Shown here: positions 17,764 to 26,907 of the stretch, in pieces
Numbering within the stretch: the first letter of the stretch is position 1
Layout of the letters: each line of letters opens with the position of its first letter
From: Saprospiraceae bacterium
GTDB lineage: Bacteria; Bacteroidota; Bacteroidia; Chitinophagales; Saprospiraceae
Direction of reading: 5' to 3'
DNA: 64,000 nucleotides
Assembly (NCBI GenBank): GCA_016718505.1
Contig: JADKDE010000003.1
Location: 62,001-126,000, forward strand
Program-made: the position numbers and the translations under genes
Notes under the pieces: generated by a model
The model's input: the letters and a program-made list of their open reading frames with translations, nothing else
What the model was told of the DNA's origin: nothing
Database searches by the model: none

Positions 17764-17896
17764 TTTTGGGCGTCCCACTCGATGCTCGAGTGTCGGGTCA
17801 TGCGTGGGTTCTCTCGTCTTATGGACGAGCTCCGTCTCTCCCCAAGAGGTCGAGACCCTCGTGAGGCACGAGGCCACTACTACCCCTGACGCGGCA
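17764..17896. repeat. Structured intergenic repeat, copy 2
   Basis: Fills the gap between the convergent thyA and amidase genes. It begins TTTTGGGCGTCCC, carries a local palindrome around CTCGATGCTCGAG, then the shared CCGTCTC (17832-17838) and GAGACC (17852-17857) arms, and ends CTACTACCCCTGACGC. Same family as the elements at 12562 and 40411. Confidence 0.6.
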
Positions 17897-17899
17897 AGG

Positions 17900-19233
17900 T
17901 TATTTCCCCGTAAGCCCTTCGAATAGCCAATCTGCTAGGAGTTGTCTATTGCGAGGATCCAGTATTCGCTTTTGGTCGTGGGTATTTTGTATGTTGCCGA
18001 GCTCTACATATACGGAAGTAGGCAACGCATTTTTCAAGACATAAAGTTCCCTTGTACCGATGGTGCCATCGTAGTCATCTACTCTATGTTGCTCGTATTT
18101 TCATCGAAGGTTTTCCATAAGTTTTTGGCAAGCGATTTGCCCTCGTTATCGTTTTGCTTATAATAGAAAAACACATCTTGGCGAACTCTTTTCTTTCTAG
18201 AATCGACGTGGATAGATATGAACTTTTGAGATTTGGCTTTCCTTTTATGAAAATGATAAAGACCATTCACCAGTTCTACCCTTCTACTCAAACGCTTGAG
18301 CTGATTGATCGGAATCCTTTGACCATCAGCATGTTCTTCGTCATTGTCCAATTTGAGATACATATCTTCCCTAATCCCATCATTGGGATCGTGGTTGATC
18401 ATATACACGATGGCTCCTTGTTCTTTTAGTTCTTTAGCCAATCGCAAAGCGACATCATAGGCATATTCATCCTCGCTGATCCGTCGGCCATTCACAGTGC
18501 AAAGTGCCCCAGGATCTGGTCCTCCATGACCGCTTTTCACGTAAAATACTTGTCCTGCAAGTTTATTGGTTTTTTCCTCAACTTCGACGCCAAAATAAGG
18601 AGATATAATCCCTTTCTTGGTTTTAGTGACGGGTTCGGTTTTAGTGCTAAGATTGGGAGCATCTACAGAAGTTTTCATTCCGATTTGTTCCTTTGCTTTT
18701 TCGAGCTTGCTGTTGCACTCCAGTTCATGGTATGGAACCCAAAGGATTCGAGATTTTTTGAAGGTAGTTTTTCTCAATCCCTTAGAATACATCAGATCAT
18801 TGTATTGTTCTATCCTTTTCGCCTTGGCCAAATCTACAATCCCCAGTGTGGATCTAATGGACTTACCATTGTATTTATATACGGCGATGGGCAATGTGTA
18901 TTCATTGTTCAAAAACAAAAAGTTTTCTTTTTTCAGAACATTTTGATTCAAGAAAAAAGCTTTGTTGCAAGTCTGTTTGTTGAGAGCATATCTCTGGAGA
19001 AGGCGATTTACTGTGCAGGATTTTTGTAGATTAATGGTGTGATAGTTTCTATCCTGTGCGGATAAAAAAGCTGTATAAAATATAGAAAATACAAATACAG
19101 CGATTATAGTTTTCTTCCATTTATCAACCATTAATCTAAATATTTCTGTAAAATTATGATTTTTTATAATATGTTTTGCTTTTTTAGTCACTTTTTTACA
19201 CCAACTTAACAAAATCCCAAGCAAAATCCTCAA
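17900..19233 (-). CDS. N-acetylmuramoyl-L-alanine amidase (Amidase_3), frameshifted
   Basis: Zinc-dependent peptidoglycan amidase. A hydrophobic N-terminal signal/anchor (residues 43-58) precedes a LysM-like linker and then the Amidase_3 domain, with Zn/active-site segments SGHGGPDPGA and ISIHVDS. The main frame stops at 18079 after WKTFDENTSNIE. Restoring one A in the run at 18098-18101 gives a continuous frame reading EKYEQHRVDDYDG, then the conserved ending SVYVELGNIQN with the catalytic Glu, to a stop at 17900. As sequenced the protein lacks that Glu. A single-base error or a recent frameshift explains it. The start could be later, near the Met at residue 36. Confidence 0.85.
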
Positions 19234-19261
19234 AAAAATGGCTTTTTATCGATTTACGCAA

Positions 19262-19269
19262 TACATTTG
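19262..19269 (+). promoter_or_regulatory. -7 box (TACATTTG) for the ccm genes
   Basis: A perfect TAnnTTTG box overlaps the GTG at 19269. If used, transcription begins downstream of that GTG, and translation must start later, most likely at the TTG at 19290. Confidence 0.45.
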
Positions 19270-19952
19270 TGCAGCCAAATAAAAATAAATTGAATTCACT
19301 TCTTAACCAGATCTATTATTTATTAGCCAAAGACTTCAAGGTAGAGTGGAGAAATAAATACGGAATAGCCAGCCTCATATTATACGTTTTATCCAGTATA
19401 TTTATTATCTACATTGGATTGATACAGTTGGATCCGAGGATTTGGAATGCCTTGTATTGGATATTAATGCTGTTCGCTGCCATCAGTACCATCGTCAAAA
19501 ATCCAAGTCAAGAAAGTCAAGCACGCGCTCTTTATGAATACACCCTTTATTCCCCATATGCAGTGATATTGTCTAGGTATATATACCACGCTGTTTGGCT
19601 GATCATTTTGGGTATGATGACCATGTTCATCCTCAGTATCTTAACCATCCAGCCAATCAGAAATTTTGGACAATTTATATTATTGCTATGTTTAGCATCT
19701 GCCAGTTTGTCCACGATTTTTACTTTTGTTGGGTTTCTCGGCCAAAAAACCAATAATCCATCGACCATTATTGCCATCTTAGGCTTTCCTTTGACCATCC
19801 CAATTTTTTTAACCATATTAAAAATAAGTGCTCAGTCCATGGGAATGTTGCACGACACATCTGTTATAAATGATTGGATGATTTTATCTTCTATTTGGAT
19901 CATTTTAGCTGCCATATCTATCATATTATTTCCTTACCTTTGGCGGGAATAA
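19269..19952 (+). CDS. ccmB: Haem exporter permease CcmB
   Basis: Up to 227 residues with six hydrophobic helices; the N-terminal LLAKDFKVEWRNKYG followed by a helix, and the NPSTIIAILGFPLTIPIFLTI segment, are typical of CcmB, the membrane part of the CcmAB haem-handling transporter in system I cytochrome c maturation. A GTG at 19269 opens the frame, but the overlapping -7 box and the usual family N-terminus favour a TTG start at 19290 (220 residues). CcmA is not adjacent. Confidence 0.9.
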   Translation: MQPNKNKLNSLLNQIYYLLAKDFKVEWRNKYGIASLILYVLSSIFIIYIGLIQLDPRIWNALYWILMLFAAISTIVKNPSQESQARALYEYTLYSPYAVILSRYIYHAVWLIILGMMTMFILSILTIQPIRNFGQFILLLCLASASLSTIFTFVGFLGQKTNNPSTIIAILGFPLTIPIFLTILKISAQSMGMLHDTSVINDWMILSSIWIILAAISIILFPYLWRE

Positions 19953-20004
19953 AAAAATTCTTTTCAGATACATTAAGAACTAGTTTTAAATCAATATCCT
20001 TAAA

Positions 20005-21075
20005 ATGAATTTTCTTAAAAAACATGGGTACAAATTAATCGGCAGTTTGCTGGTCTTGTACACCTTGTTCGTCGGGCTTTTGACCCCGCTTAAGCCTGGA
20101 ATCACTTTCTTATCGACCAATTCCATAGATCAAGGCCAATATCTAAACGTGATGATAAATGGCTACAATACGCATTTTAAATCAGCAAGTGACAACCGAG
20201 CTTGGCTCAAAATAGACAGTGTGTATGCAGTCGAAGCACTCAAACTTACGCCCATTTCAGAAACTGAAATCATGGCTTATTTTTTACTTCCAAATTTCGC
20301 ACCTGACAGTGCCAAAATATTGCCCTTAGGCGTCCTCATGGATAACAGTATCGATGGGCATTTTGAGCGGCCCAGCGCGATTTTTTACAAACAAAATTCT
20401 CATTATATTCAGCAAGGAAGGACGTTGTGGACACAATGGCCCATGAACAACTTGCATACGAATACATCCTTCAATTTTCCCTATAGAAATATCCTCCAAG
20501 AGAGCATCAGAAACACTTATTACCACGTACCTATGTGGTTTGCTATGATTGCTTTGTTTTTTTATTCGATGATACTGTCTATCCGATTCATACGATCCAA
20601 CGATGAAGCGCTTATGATAAAATCTGTAGCACTGATCAAAGTGGGATTTATTTTTGGGGTAGCTGGATTGCTCACAGGAGCTTTGTGGGCTAAATATACC
20701 TGGGGACAATACTGGAGCTTTGATGTCAAACAAAACATGTCAGCCATTGCGCTGATGATTTATGGCTCCTTATTGGTTTTGAGAAATTCAATTACGGATC
20801 CTCATCAAGCCAATAAGATATCTGCGGCCTACAATATATTCGCCTTTGCTGCCTTGATTCCATTGATCTTTATCATCCCTCGACTTACAGACAGCCTACA
20901 TCCTGGCAATGGGGGCAACCCAGCCTTTGGGAGCGGCGATTTGGAAAACACGATGAGGATGGTATTTTACCCCGCTGTATTGTGCTGGATTTTGGTAGGA
21001 CTGTGGATGGCAGAAATAACGAATCGATTGGACAAAATTTCGCAAAAAATGACCCTTTTTTTACATAATAAATAA
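20005..21075 (+). CDS. ccmC: CcmC-type haem transfer protein with a large periplasmic insert
   Basis: 356 residues, where CcmC is usually about 220-250. TM1 is at 11-27. Residues 30-165 form a soluble insert, then the CcmC core resumes with the haem-ligand motif YHVPMWF (His 174), the Trp-rich WGQYWSFD periplasmic loop and the second ligand His in DSLHPGNGG. CcmC carries haem for cytochrome c assembly. The insert begins GITFLSTNSIDQGQYLNVMI and GYNTHF, resembling the Ig-like/IPT modules of secreted Bacteroidota proteins. Second gene of ccmB-C-D. Confidence 0.9.
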   Translation: MNFLKKHGYKLIGSLLVLYTLFVGLLTPLKPGITFLSTNSIDQGQYLNVMINGYNTHFKSASDNRAWLKIDSVYAVEALKLTPISETEIMAYFLLPNFAPDSAKILPLGVLMDNSIDGHFERPSAIFYKQNSHYIQQGRTLWTQWPMNNLHTNTSFNFPYRNILQESIRNTYYHVPMWFAMIALFFYSMILSIRFIRSNDEALMIKSVALIKVGFIFGVAGLLTGALWAKYTWGQYWSFDVKQNMSAIALMIYGSLLVLRNSITDPHQANKISAAYNIFAFAALIPLIFIIPRLTDSLHPGNGGNPAFGSGDLENTMRMVFYPAVLCWILVGLWMAEITNRLDKISQKMTLFLHNK

Positions 21076-21088
21076 TAAAAAGTTAGGA

Positions 21089-21313
21089 TTGATTATGAAA
21101 ATGAGAATTTATTTTGGAATATTATTTTTTTGCATATCTTTAATATCCAATCCGTTAATGGCAGCCACTCAAGATGAATTTTTCAGGCAAAGTGGCAAAT
21201 CAAATACGGTCACCGGAGTGATTATAATTATATTTATTTGTATTATATTATTTTTAGTACGTTTAGAAAATAAAATTTTTAAAATAGAAAAACAATTTAA
21301 AAATGAGCAGTAA
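21089..21313 (+). CDS. ccmD: CcmD family protein
   Basis: 74 residues (or 73 from a second Met): a signal-like N-terminal helix ending in PLMAA, a short polar loop, and one transmembrane helix (TGVIIIIFICIILFLV) followed by a positively charged tail. This matches the short Bacteroidota CcmD-type proteins that follow ccmC and help release haem-loaded CcmE. Its last 11 bases overlap the glutamate dehydrogenase start. Confidence 0.8.
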   Translation: MIMKMRIYFGILFFCISLISNPLMAATQDEFFRQSGKSNTVTGVIIIIFICIILFLVRLENKIFKIEKQFKNEQ

Positions 21314-22718
21314 CATTAGTTTTTACGAAAGTGTACAGCGAAACTTTGAAAAAGCAGCTCAGTATTCTGGTTTGCCCTCAGGATTGTTGGAGCAAATCAA
21401 AGTGTGTAATGCTGTTTACCAAATGCGATTCCCAGTACGAATTGGGGAAGAATTTGAAGTGATAGAAGCCTACAGAGTTCAACATTCCCATCACAGATTG
21501 CCCACTAAGGGAGGTATCCGTTACGACTTAGGTGTAAACCAAGACGAGGTGATGGCTTTGGCAGCATTGATGACTTACAAATGTGCCATCGTGGATGTGC
21601 CTTTTGGAGGGGCCAAAGGAGGAATCAGGATCAATCCGAAAAAATATACCGAGAAACAACTAGAGAATATAACCAGAAGATATACAGCCGAACTTATCCG
21701 CAAAAATTTCATAGGACCTGGTATTGATGTACCTGCACCCGATTATGGAACCGGATCCAAAGAAATGGCTTGGATCGTAGATACCTATGCGAGTATGAAG
21801 CATGGTGATATCGATGCTGCTGCTTGTGTTACGGGTAAGCCAGTTACACAAAATGGTATCACGGGTCGTGAAGAAGCCACTGGACGTGGTGTATTCTATG
21901 GATTACGTGAATTACTTTCTATCGAAGATGATATGAAAAAGGTTGGCTTGACCACAGGCATGGCTGGTAAAAAAATCATAGTCCAAGGTCTTGGTAATGT
22001 TGGAAGTTATTCAGCTAAAATATGTCAAGAAGAAGGAAATGCTACAATCATCTGCATCGCAGAATGGGATGGTGCAGTATATAATGCGGATGGCTTGGAC
22101 ATTGCAGCACTGATCAAACACCGCAATGCCACAGGATCTATTAAAAACTTCCCTGGAGCAACCAATATTGCTGATTCAAAGGAGGCAATAGAAATGGAAT
22201 GTGATGTTCTAATTCCTGCAGCTTTAGAGAATCAAATTACCGCTGAAAATGCTCCACGTATCAAGGCAAAAATCATCGCAGAGGCAGCTAATGGCCCTGT
22301 TGCTTTCGAAGCTGAAGAAATTTTACTTAAAAAAGGAATAATCATCTTGCCTGATATGTATTTGAACGCTGGTGGAGTGACGGTTTCTTATTTTGAATGG
22401 TTGAAAAACCTATCTCATATGAGATTCGGTCGTATGGAAAAGCGTTTTGATCACAATACTTATCAAAATCTTGTTAGTCTTGTAGAAAGAATGACTGGAA
22501 AAACAATCGGAGAGTCTGAGAAAAACTTTTTGACCAAAGGAGCTGACGAAATAGACTTGGTAAGATCTGGATTGGAAGAAACCATGGTTAATTCATTCCA
22601 TCAAATCAGGGAAGTTTACCTAAGTAGGCCAGAAATAAACGATTATAGAACGGCAGCATTTTTGTGTGCCCTGAACAAAATATCCAGTGATTACCTTTCT
22701 TTGGGTATTTTCCCATAG
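21303..22718 (+). CDS. Glu/Leu/Phe/Val family dehydrogenase (probable glutamate dehydrogenase)
   Basis: 471-residue NAD(P)-dependent amino-acid dehydrogenase. The catalytic region reads LPTKGGIRYD, MTYKCAIVDVPFGGAKGGI, and PAPDYGTGSKEM; the Rossmann fold begins VQGLGNVG. Overall it fits hexameric glutamate dehydrogenase (glutamate to 2-oxoglutarate and ammonia), though leucine or valine specificity cannot be excluded by eye. Start overlaps ccmD, so it is probably co-transcribed with the ccm genes. An intrinsic terminator follows at 22781, then an Lrp-type regulator. Confidence 0.92.
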   Translation: MSSNISFYESVQRNFEKAAQYSGLPSGLLEQIKVCNAVYQMRFPVRIGEEFEVIEAYRVQHSHHRLPTKGGIRYDLGVNQDEVMALAALMTYKCAIVDVPFGGAKGGIRINPKKYTEKQLENITRRYTAELIRKNFIGPGIDVPAPDYGTGSKEMAWIVDTYASMKHGDIDAAACVTGKPVTQNGITGREEATGRGVFYGLRELLSIEDDMKKVGLTTGMAGKKIIVQGLGNVGSYSAKICQEEGNATIICIAEWDGAVYNADGLDIAALIKHRNATGSIKNFPGATNIADSKEAIEMECDVLIPAALENQITAENAPRIKAKIIAEAANGPVAFEAEEILLKKGIIILPDMYLNAGGVTVSYFEWLKNLSHMRFGRMEKRFDHNTYQNLVSLVERMTGKTIGESEKNFLTKGADEIDLVRSGLEETMVNSFHQIREVYLSRPEINDYRTAAFLCALNKISSDYLSLGIFP

Positions 22719-22780
22719 AATTAAAGTATCAAATTCCAAAATATTTCGATTTTTTATTTCGAAAAGAAAACATTTTTTTT

Positions 22781-22815
22781 AAAGGTGCGTTAATACTAAT
22801 GCACCTTTTATTTTT
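22781..22815 (+). terminator. Rho-independent terminator after the dehydrogenase
   Basis: Perfect 8 bp inverted repeat (AAAGGTGC at 22781-22788, GCACCTTT at 22801-22808) with a 12-base loop and a following T-rich run. Confidence 0.85.
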
Positions 22816-22871
22816 AACTACAATTTAAGAAATTATATTTGGAAAATTTTTTTTCGTAGCGGTAGAGGTTG

Positions 22872-22879
22872 TATATTTG
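22872..22879 (+). promoter_or_regulatory. -7 box (TATATTTG) for the Lrp-type gene
   Basis: Perfect TAnnTTTG, 38 bases upstream of the ATG at 22918. Confidence 0.6.
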
Positions 22880-22917
22880 TTGGCACAAATTAATTATTTT
22901 AAAAATTATAAATTATC

Positions 22918-23400
22918 ATGCACGGATCAGATTTTAAACTTGACAAACTAGACTTAAGAATTTTAAGGATCTTACAAGAAAACAGTAAAATCACCAATTT
23001 AGATCTTTCAAAAAAAATAGGATTGTCACCTGCTCCAACTCTCGAGAGAGTTAAAAAGTTGGAAACTTCTAACATCATCACCAGCTATCATGCTGAGGTA
23101 AATCATCAATTGGTTGGGCTAAATGTCAAGACTTTTGTTTTGGTTTCTTTAGCTTGGCAGAAAGAAAATGCATTGGATAACTTTATCTCTAAAGTCAAGA
23201 ACATAGACGAAATCACAGAATGTTATATCATAACTGGAGAAGCTGATTTCTTGATGAAAATAGTTTGTAAAGATATCCCTACTTACGAGCATTTATTGTT
23301 CAAGACTTTGTCTCAAATTGAAGAAATCGAGCGTTTAAAGACTTTGATGACTCTTTCTACGATCAAGGATTCAAAAGTTCTTCCTTTTGGAAATGAATAA
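22918..23400 (+). CDS. Lrp/AsnC family transcriptional regulator
   Basis: 160 residues: N-terminal AsnC-type helix-turn-helix (LDKLDLRILRILQENSKI, then LSKKIGLSPAPTLERVKKLE) and a C-terminal RAM ligand-binding/oligomerisation domain with the ITGEADFLMKIVCKD motif. Lrp-family proteins sense amino acids. It sits between a glutamate/leucine-type dehydrogenase and the branched-chain 2-oxoacid dehydrogenase, both plausible targets (inference). Own promoter box and a terminator after it. Confidence 0.92.
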   Translation: MHGSDFKLDKLDLRILRILQENSKITNLDLSKKIGLSPAPTLERVKKLETSNIITSYHAEVNHQLVGLNVKTFVLVSLAWQKENALDNFISKVKNIDEITECYIITGEADFLMKIVCKDIPTYEHLLFKTLSQIEEIERLKTLMTLSTIKDSKVLPFGNE

Positions 23401-23427
23401 TAAATGGTCCTAAAAAACATACCCAAT

Positions 23428-23455
23428 AAAAAAGCCATCCTCGGATGGCTTTTTT
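23428..23455. terminator. Bidirectional terminator between lrp and E1 genes
   Basis: Perfect inverted repeat AAAAAAGCCATCC / GGATGGCTTTTTT separated by only TC, so the effective loop is CTCG. It carries A and T runs on both sides and serves the two convergent genes. Confidence 0.88.
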
Positions 23456-23473
23456 ATTTTAAAGAACATTGCT

Positions 23474-25891
23474 CTATTTTTCAAGAATTTCAATATCCAT
23501 ATTGTACTTTGATGGATTAATTTCTTTCATCATTTGGTACGCTAAGGTCACTAAGTCTGTGGATTGTGGTTTCGTGAAGTAATCCCCATTGGTTCCGTAA
23601 GGAGTTCTATGCGATTTCGCGGTCAAAGTCCTAGGTTGGCTTTCCAAATATTCGAAGCCCTTGTCTCTTTCCAAAATCAGTTGCATCATATACGCAGAAG
23701 CACCTCCTGGTACATCTTCATCCATGAAAATTATTTTATTGGTATTTTTCAATGAATCCAATATAATACCGTGTTTATCAAATGGCTGGAGTGTTTGGGC
23801 ATCTATCAGCTCTATTGATATATCCAAAGAAGAAAGAATCGAAAGTGCTTGTTGGGCGATCCTAACGCAAGAGCCGTAAGTCACAACCGTGATATCATGC
23901 CCATGTGATAAAATTTCAGGCTTACCTAGTTCCAGTTTGAATTCCAACATGTTGTCAATCATCGATTCTCGGATTCGATAACCATTAAGACACTCCACGA
24001 TGATCGCTGGGTCTTGTCCTGCTAGTAAAGTATTGTAAAAGCCAATGGCACGAGTCATGTCTCTTGGAACCAAGATGAATATACCAGGCATACTGGTAAG
24101 CATCAAGCCCATAGGAGAACCCGCGTGCCACATACCTTCCAGTCGATGGCCTCTCGTCCTAACGATGACTGGAGCGGATTGCTTTCCACCGCTTCTATAT
24201 CTTATCGTTGCCAAATCGTCCATCAGAGGGCTCATTGCATACGGCAAATAATCCAAATACTGGATTTCAGCAATTGGGCGAAATCCTCTTTGAGCCAAGC
24301 CAATTGCCTGACCTACAATAGTCCACTCTCTGATTCCGCAGTCAAAAATTCGATGGTCTCCATATTTTGATTGCAAACCAGAAAAGCCCTGGTTCACATC
24401 TCCGATATGACCTACATCTTCGCCGAAAGCCAAAAGCCTAGGGTTATGTCCAAAGGCTAAATCAAAGTACTGATTCAGCAATTGATGACCTGGAATTTTG
24501 GTATCGTCGTTGGGCTTTTTTAGTGGCTCAACGGGCAGATGGTGATAGCTGTTTTTACCCTCAGCGTACAAATGAGTATCATAGACATGGGCGTCAGCCT
24601 CTCTCCTAGTTCTTAACCATTGTGATATTGGTTCTACCAATGGACTATTCGATGAAACCAATTCGATATAATATTTTTTAACGAGATCCAAAATTTCTGC
24701 ATAAGCAAAATGTTGTGAGCTCTTCATGACCTCATCAAACAAAGCAGGAATAGCTACATGATGGGCAGTATGTAGACCCATGACAAATGCTTTTGCATCA
24801 TCAGATTGCTTGGAAGCATTATTCCAAGCTATGTCTTTTTTGAGCTTTACTTCGGCCTTGGCCTGTTCTCGCATTTGATCCAAATCTTCTTGTTGAGCCA
24901 AACCGACTTCGAGCATCCATTCACCCATTTTGCGAATGCAATCCATTTCTTTTTCAAAAAGTAATCTTTCAGCCGACTTGTATCTCTCATGAGACCCACT
25001 CGTAGAGTGGCCTTGGGGTTGAGTGATTTCATGCACGTGGATAAGACAAGGTGTCTGAGTTTGCCTACATTTTGCTATGGCTTTTTCAAAGGTTTCTACC
25101 AAACTTACATAATCCCAACCCTTAACGACATAGATTCTGATCCCTTCGTTGTTATCATCCAATAAAAATCCTTCCAATGCCCGAGAAATACTGCCTTTAA
25201 CGGTCTGCATATTGGTTGGGACAGAAATGCCATATCCATCATCCCATACAGCTACAGCTAGAGGTACTTTCAATACAGCAGCGGCATTGAGCGTCTCCCA
25301 AAAGGCTCCTTCTGAAGTGCTAGAATCTCCGATGGTACAGAAGGATACTTCCTCTCCATTTCTGGTCAAATTTTCCGCTCCTTCGAATACACTTTGCTTG
25401 AACAATTTTGAGGCCAGTGCGTGTCCCATGGCTCTAGCAACTTGACCACCTGTCGGGGCCATATCTGCGGATATATTGTAACGATTTTTTAGGTCTAAAA
25501 CGGCTCCATCATCATCGATAAATGGGGTCGCAAAATGGCTAGACATCTGCCTTCCAAGGGTATGTGTGTCGTTTACTGGGTCTGCGTAAATTTGCGCAAA
25601 ATACTCTTCAATTGTAACAAGTCCTTTGGCCAATACAAAAGTCTGATCACGATAGTATCCAGATCTAAAATCTCCTAGCTTAAAGGCTCTTGCCATGGCA
25701 ACCTGTGCCACCTCTTTACCATCTCCAACGATGCCGAATTTTGCTTTGCCTGACAATACTTCCTTTCTAGCAGCAAGGCTCATTTCTCTACTGACTAGAC
25801 AAGTATAATAATCTCTCCAAACTTCTTTTACATATTCGTTTTCTGGAGGGTTAGCAAGGCTTGCTGGCAATTTGATGACAGAAGATTCCAT
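23474..25891 (-). CDS. Fused alpha/beta E1 of a 2-oxoacid (branched-chain) dehydrogenase complex
   Basis: 805-residue fusion. Residues about 20-370 are the E1 alpha part: ThDP motif GDSSTSEGAFWETLN, GGQVARAMGHALASK and GHSTSGSHERYKS (phosphorylation-loop region). Residues about 460-790 are the E1 beta part: FGEDVGHIGDVNQGF, GIREWTIVGQAIG, RTRGHRLEGMWHAGSPMG. It oxidatively decarboxylates branched-chain 2-oxoacids (2-oxoisovalerate type) with E2 and E3, which are not in the window. Such fusions are common in Bacteroidota. Thioesterase and lipB follow upstream on the same strand; lipB supplies the lipoyl group its E2 needs. Confidence 0.93.
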   Translation of the reverse strand: MESSVIKLPASLANPPENEYVKEVWRDYYTCLVSREMSLAARKEVLSGKAKFGIVGDGKEVAQVAMARAFKLGDFRSGYYRDQTFVLAKGLVTIEEYFAQIYADPVNDTHTLGRQMSSHFATPFIDDDGAVLDLKNRYNISADMAPTGGQVARAMGHALASKLFKQSVFEGAENLTRNGEEVSFCTIGDSSTSEGAFWETLNAAAVLKVPLAVAVWDDGYGISVPTNMQTVKGSISRALEGFLLDDNNEGIRIYVVKGWDYVSLVETFEKAIAKCRQTQTPCLIHVHEITQPQGHSTSGSHERYKSAERLLFEKEMDCIRKMGEWMLEVGLAQQEDLDQMREQAKAEVKLKKDIAWNNASKQSDDAKAFVMGLHTAHHVAIPALFDEVMKSSQHFAYAEILDLVKKYYIELVSSNSPLVEPISQWLRTRREADAHVYDTHLYAEGKNSYHHLPVEPLKKPNDDTKIPGHQLLNQYFDLAFGHNPRLLAFGEDVGHIGDVNQGFSGLQSKYGDHRIFDCGIREWTIVGQAIGLAQRGFRPIAEIQYLDYLPYAMSPLMDDLATIRYRSGGKQSAPVIVRTRGHRLEGMWHAGSPMGLMLTSMPGIFILVPRDMTRAIGFYNTLLAGQDPAIIVECLNGYRIRESMIDNMLEFKLELGKPEILSHGHDITVVTYGSCVRIAQQALSILSSLDISIELIDAQTLQPFDKHGIILDSLKNTNKIIFMDEDVPGGASAYMMQLILERDKGFEYLESQPRTLTAKSHRTPYGTNGDYFTKPQSTDLVTLAYQMMKEINPSKYNMDIEILEK

Positions 25892-25923
25892 AATAGATCC
25901 TTAAAATTAGGTAATAAATTGCT

Positions 25924-25931
25924 CAAAGATA
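25924..25931 (-). promoter_or_regulatory. -7 box (TATCTTTG) for the E1 gene
   Basis: Minus strand reads TATCTTTG, a perfect TAnnTTTG, 33 bases upstream of the E1 ATG and just 3' of the thioesterase stop. It suggests E1 has its own promoter. Confidence 0.6.
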
Positions 25932-25942
25932 CTAAATCTTAC

Positions 25943-26464
25943 CTACTGAACGTCAGTAAATAAGGACTTAATTTCAGTAGCATCTGCGGGCTTAAGTCTG
26001 CCACTAAGGATAAGTCTCAATTCACGTCTTTTTACGGCATTTTCAAAAAGATTACCTTCTTCTCTTGTCAGGGGGACCACTTGGGGCACTTTGATTGGTG
26101 TGCGCTTGACCTCATCGATGCCTACAAAAGTGAAATAAGCATGATTGCAAGGGCGATTTTCACCTCCTTTGATATTGGCTGCGAAAACTTCTACAAAGAC
26201 CTCTACAGATGTAGTAAAAGCCCTCGTAACGCAAGATTGGATGGTGATTACATCTCCCAAATGTATAGCTTGTGTGAATGAAACATGATCAACACTGGCT
26301 GTTACCACGTGGGACTCACAGTGTTTTCCAGCAGTAATCGCAGCTATAATGTCCATCCAACGCAGTAGATTTCCACCCATCAAATCACCAATCGGATTGG
26401 TGTCATTGGGCATGATCATTTCGGTCATGATGGTTTTTGAATCGGCTACTTTCTTATCTTTCAT
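25943..26464 (-). CDS. Acyl-CoA thioesterase (hotdog fold)
   Basis: 173 residues of the YciA/BACH-type hotdog thioesterase family, hydrolysing acyl-CoA to free acid and CoA. Family features: MTEMIMPNDTNPIGDLMGGNLLRWMD (about 13-38, with the catalytic Asn/Asp region) and the VTASVDHVSFTQAIHLGDVI strand. The C-terminal 40 residues (KRRELRLILSGRLKP) are helical and basic. It starts 8 bases after the stop of the upstream unknown gene, consistent with an operon. Confidence 0.9.
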   Translation of the reverse strand: MKDKKVADSKTIMTEMIMPNDTNPIGDLMGGNLLRWMDIIAAITAGKHCESHVVTASVDHVSFTQAIHLGDVITIQSCVTRAFTTSVEVFVEVFAANIKGGENRPCNHAYFTFVGIDEVKRTPIKVPQVVPLTREEGNLFENAVKRRELRLILSGRLKPADATEIKSLFTDVQ

Positions 26465-26472
26465 AATGCTTT

Positions 26473-26907
26473 TTATATAATAACTATACCAAGTTTTCCA
26501 ATGATGGGGATATTGGTCGTTAGATCAATATTAAAACTGCCCTGTACAAATGTGATTTTTCGGTCTAATAAATAATTTTCTTGCTGAAAACTAATCCAAA
26601 ATTCGTGATTCAGGTGACTCAATTTCGAATCTAATAGTTCGAATTGATGGCTTGAATTGGGTTCCACTTTTTCTATAAAATGTCTAAAAACAGAGGTCTC
26701 ATATCGGGTATCTTCATTGATCAAATAACCCTTACTTACGATCATGACATTTTTTATGGAAAATTCATTCAAATTGATAAAATGAACGGGCCAAAAATCA
26801 TCAGAAACCCCAAAGAGTTCTACCGCAATGCCTACTTTTTTTACCTTCGGATATACTATATCTCTGATCAAAATCCTATAATAATTTTTTAAAATTAAAA
26901 ACATCAA
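26473..26907 (-). CDS. Conserved hypothetical protein
   Basis: Up to 144 residues. The likely core begins near residue 16 (DIVYPKVKKVGIAVEL) and runs through NVMIVSKGYL, TSVFRHFIEKVEP and a C-terminal IPIIGKLGIVII. It looks like a small cytoplasmic beta-rich family found beside housekeeping genes in Bacteroidota; function unknown. Its first 32 bases overlap lipB if the first start is used, so a later start is possible. Lies between lipB and the thioesterase. Confidence 0.6.
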   Translation of the reverse strand: MMFLILKNYYRILIRDIVYPKVKKVGIAVELFGVSDDFWPVHFINLNEFSIKNVMIVSKGYLINEDTRYETSVFRHFIEKVEPNSSHQFELLDSKLSHLNHEFWISFQQENYLLDRKITFVQGSFNIDLTTNIPIIGKLGIVII

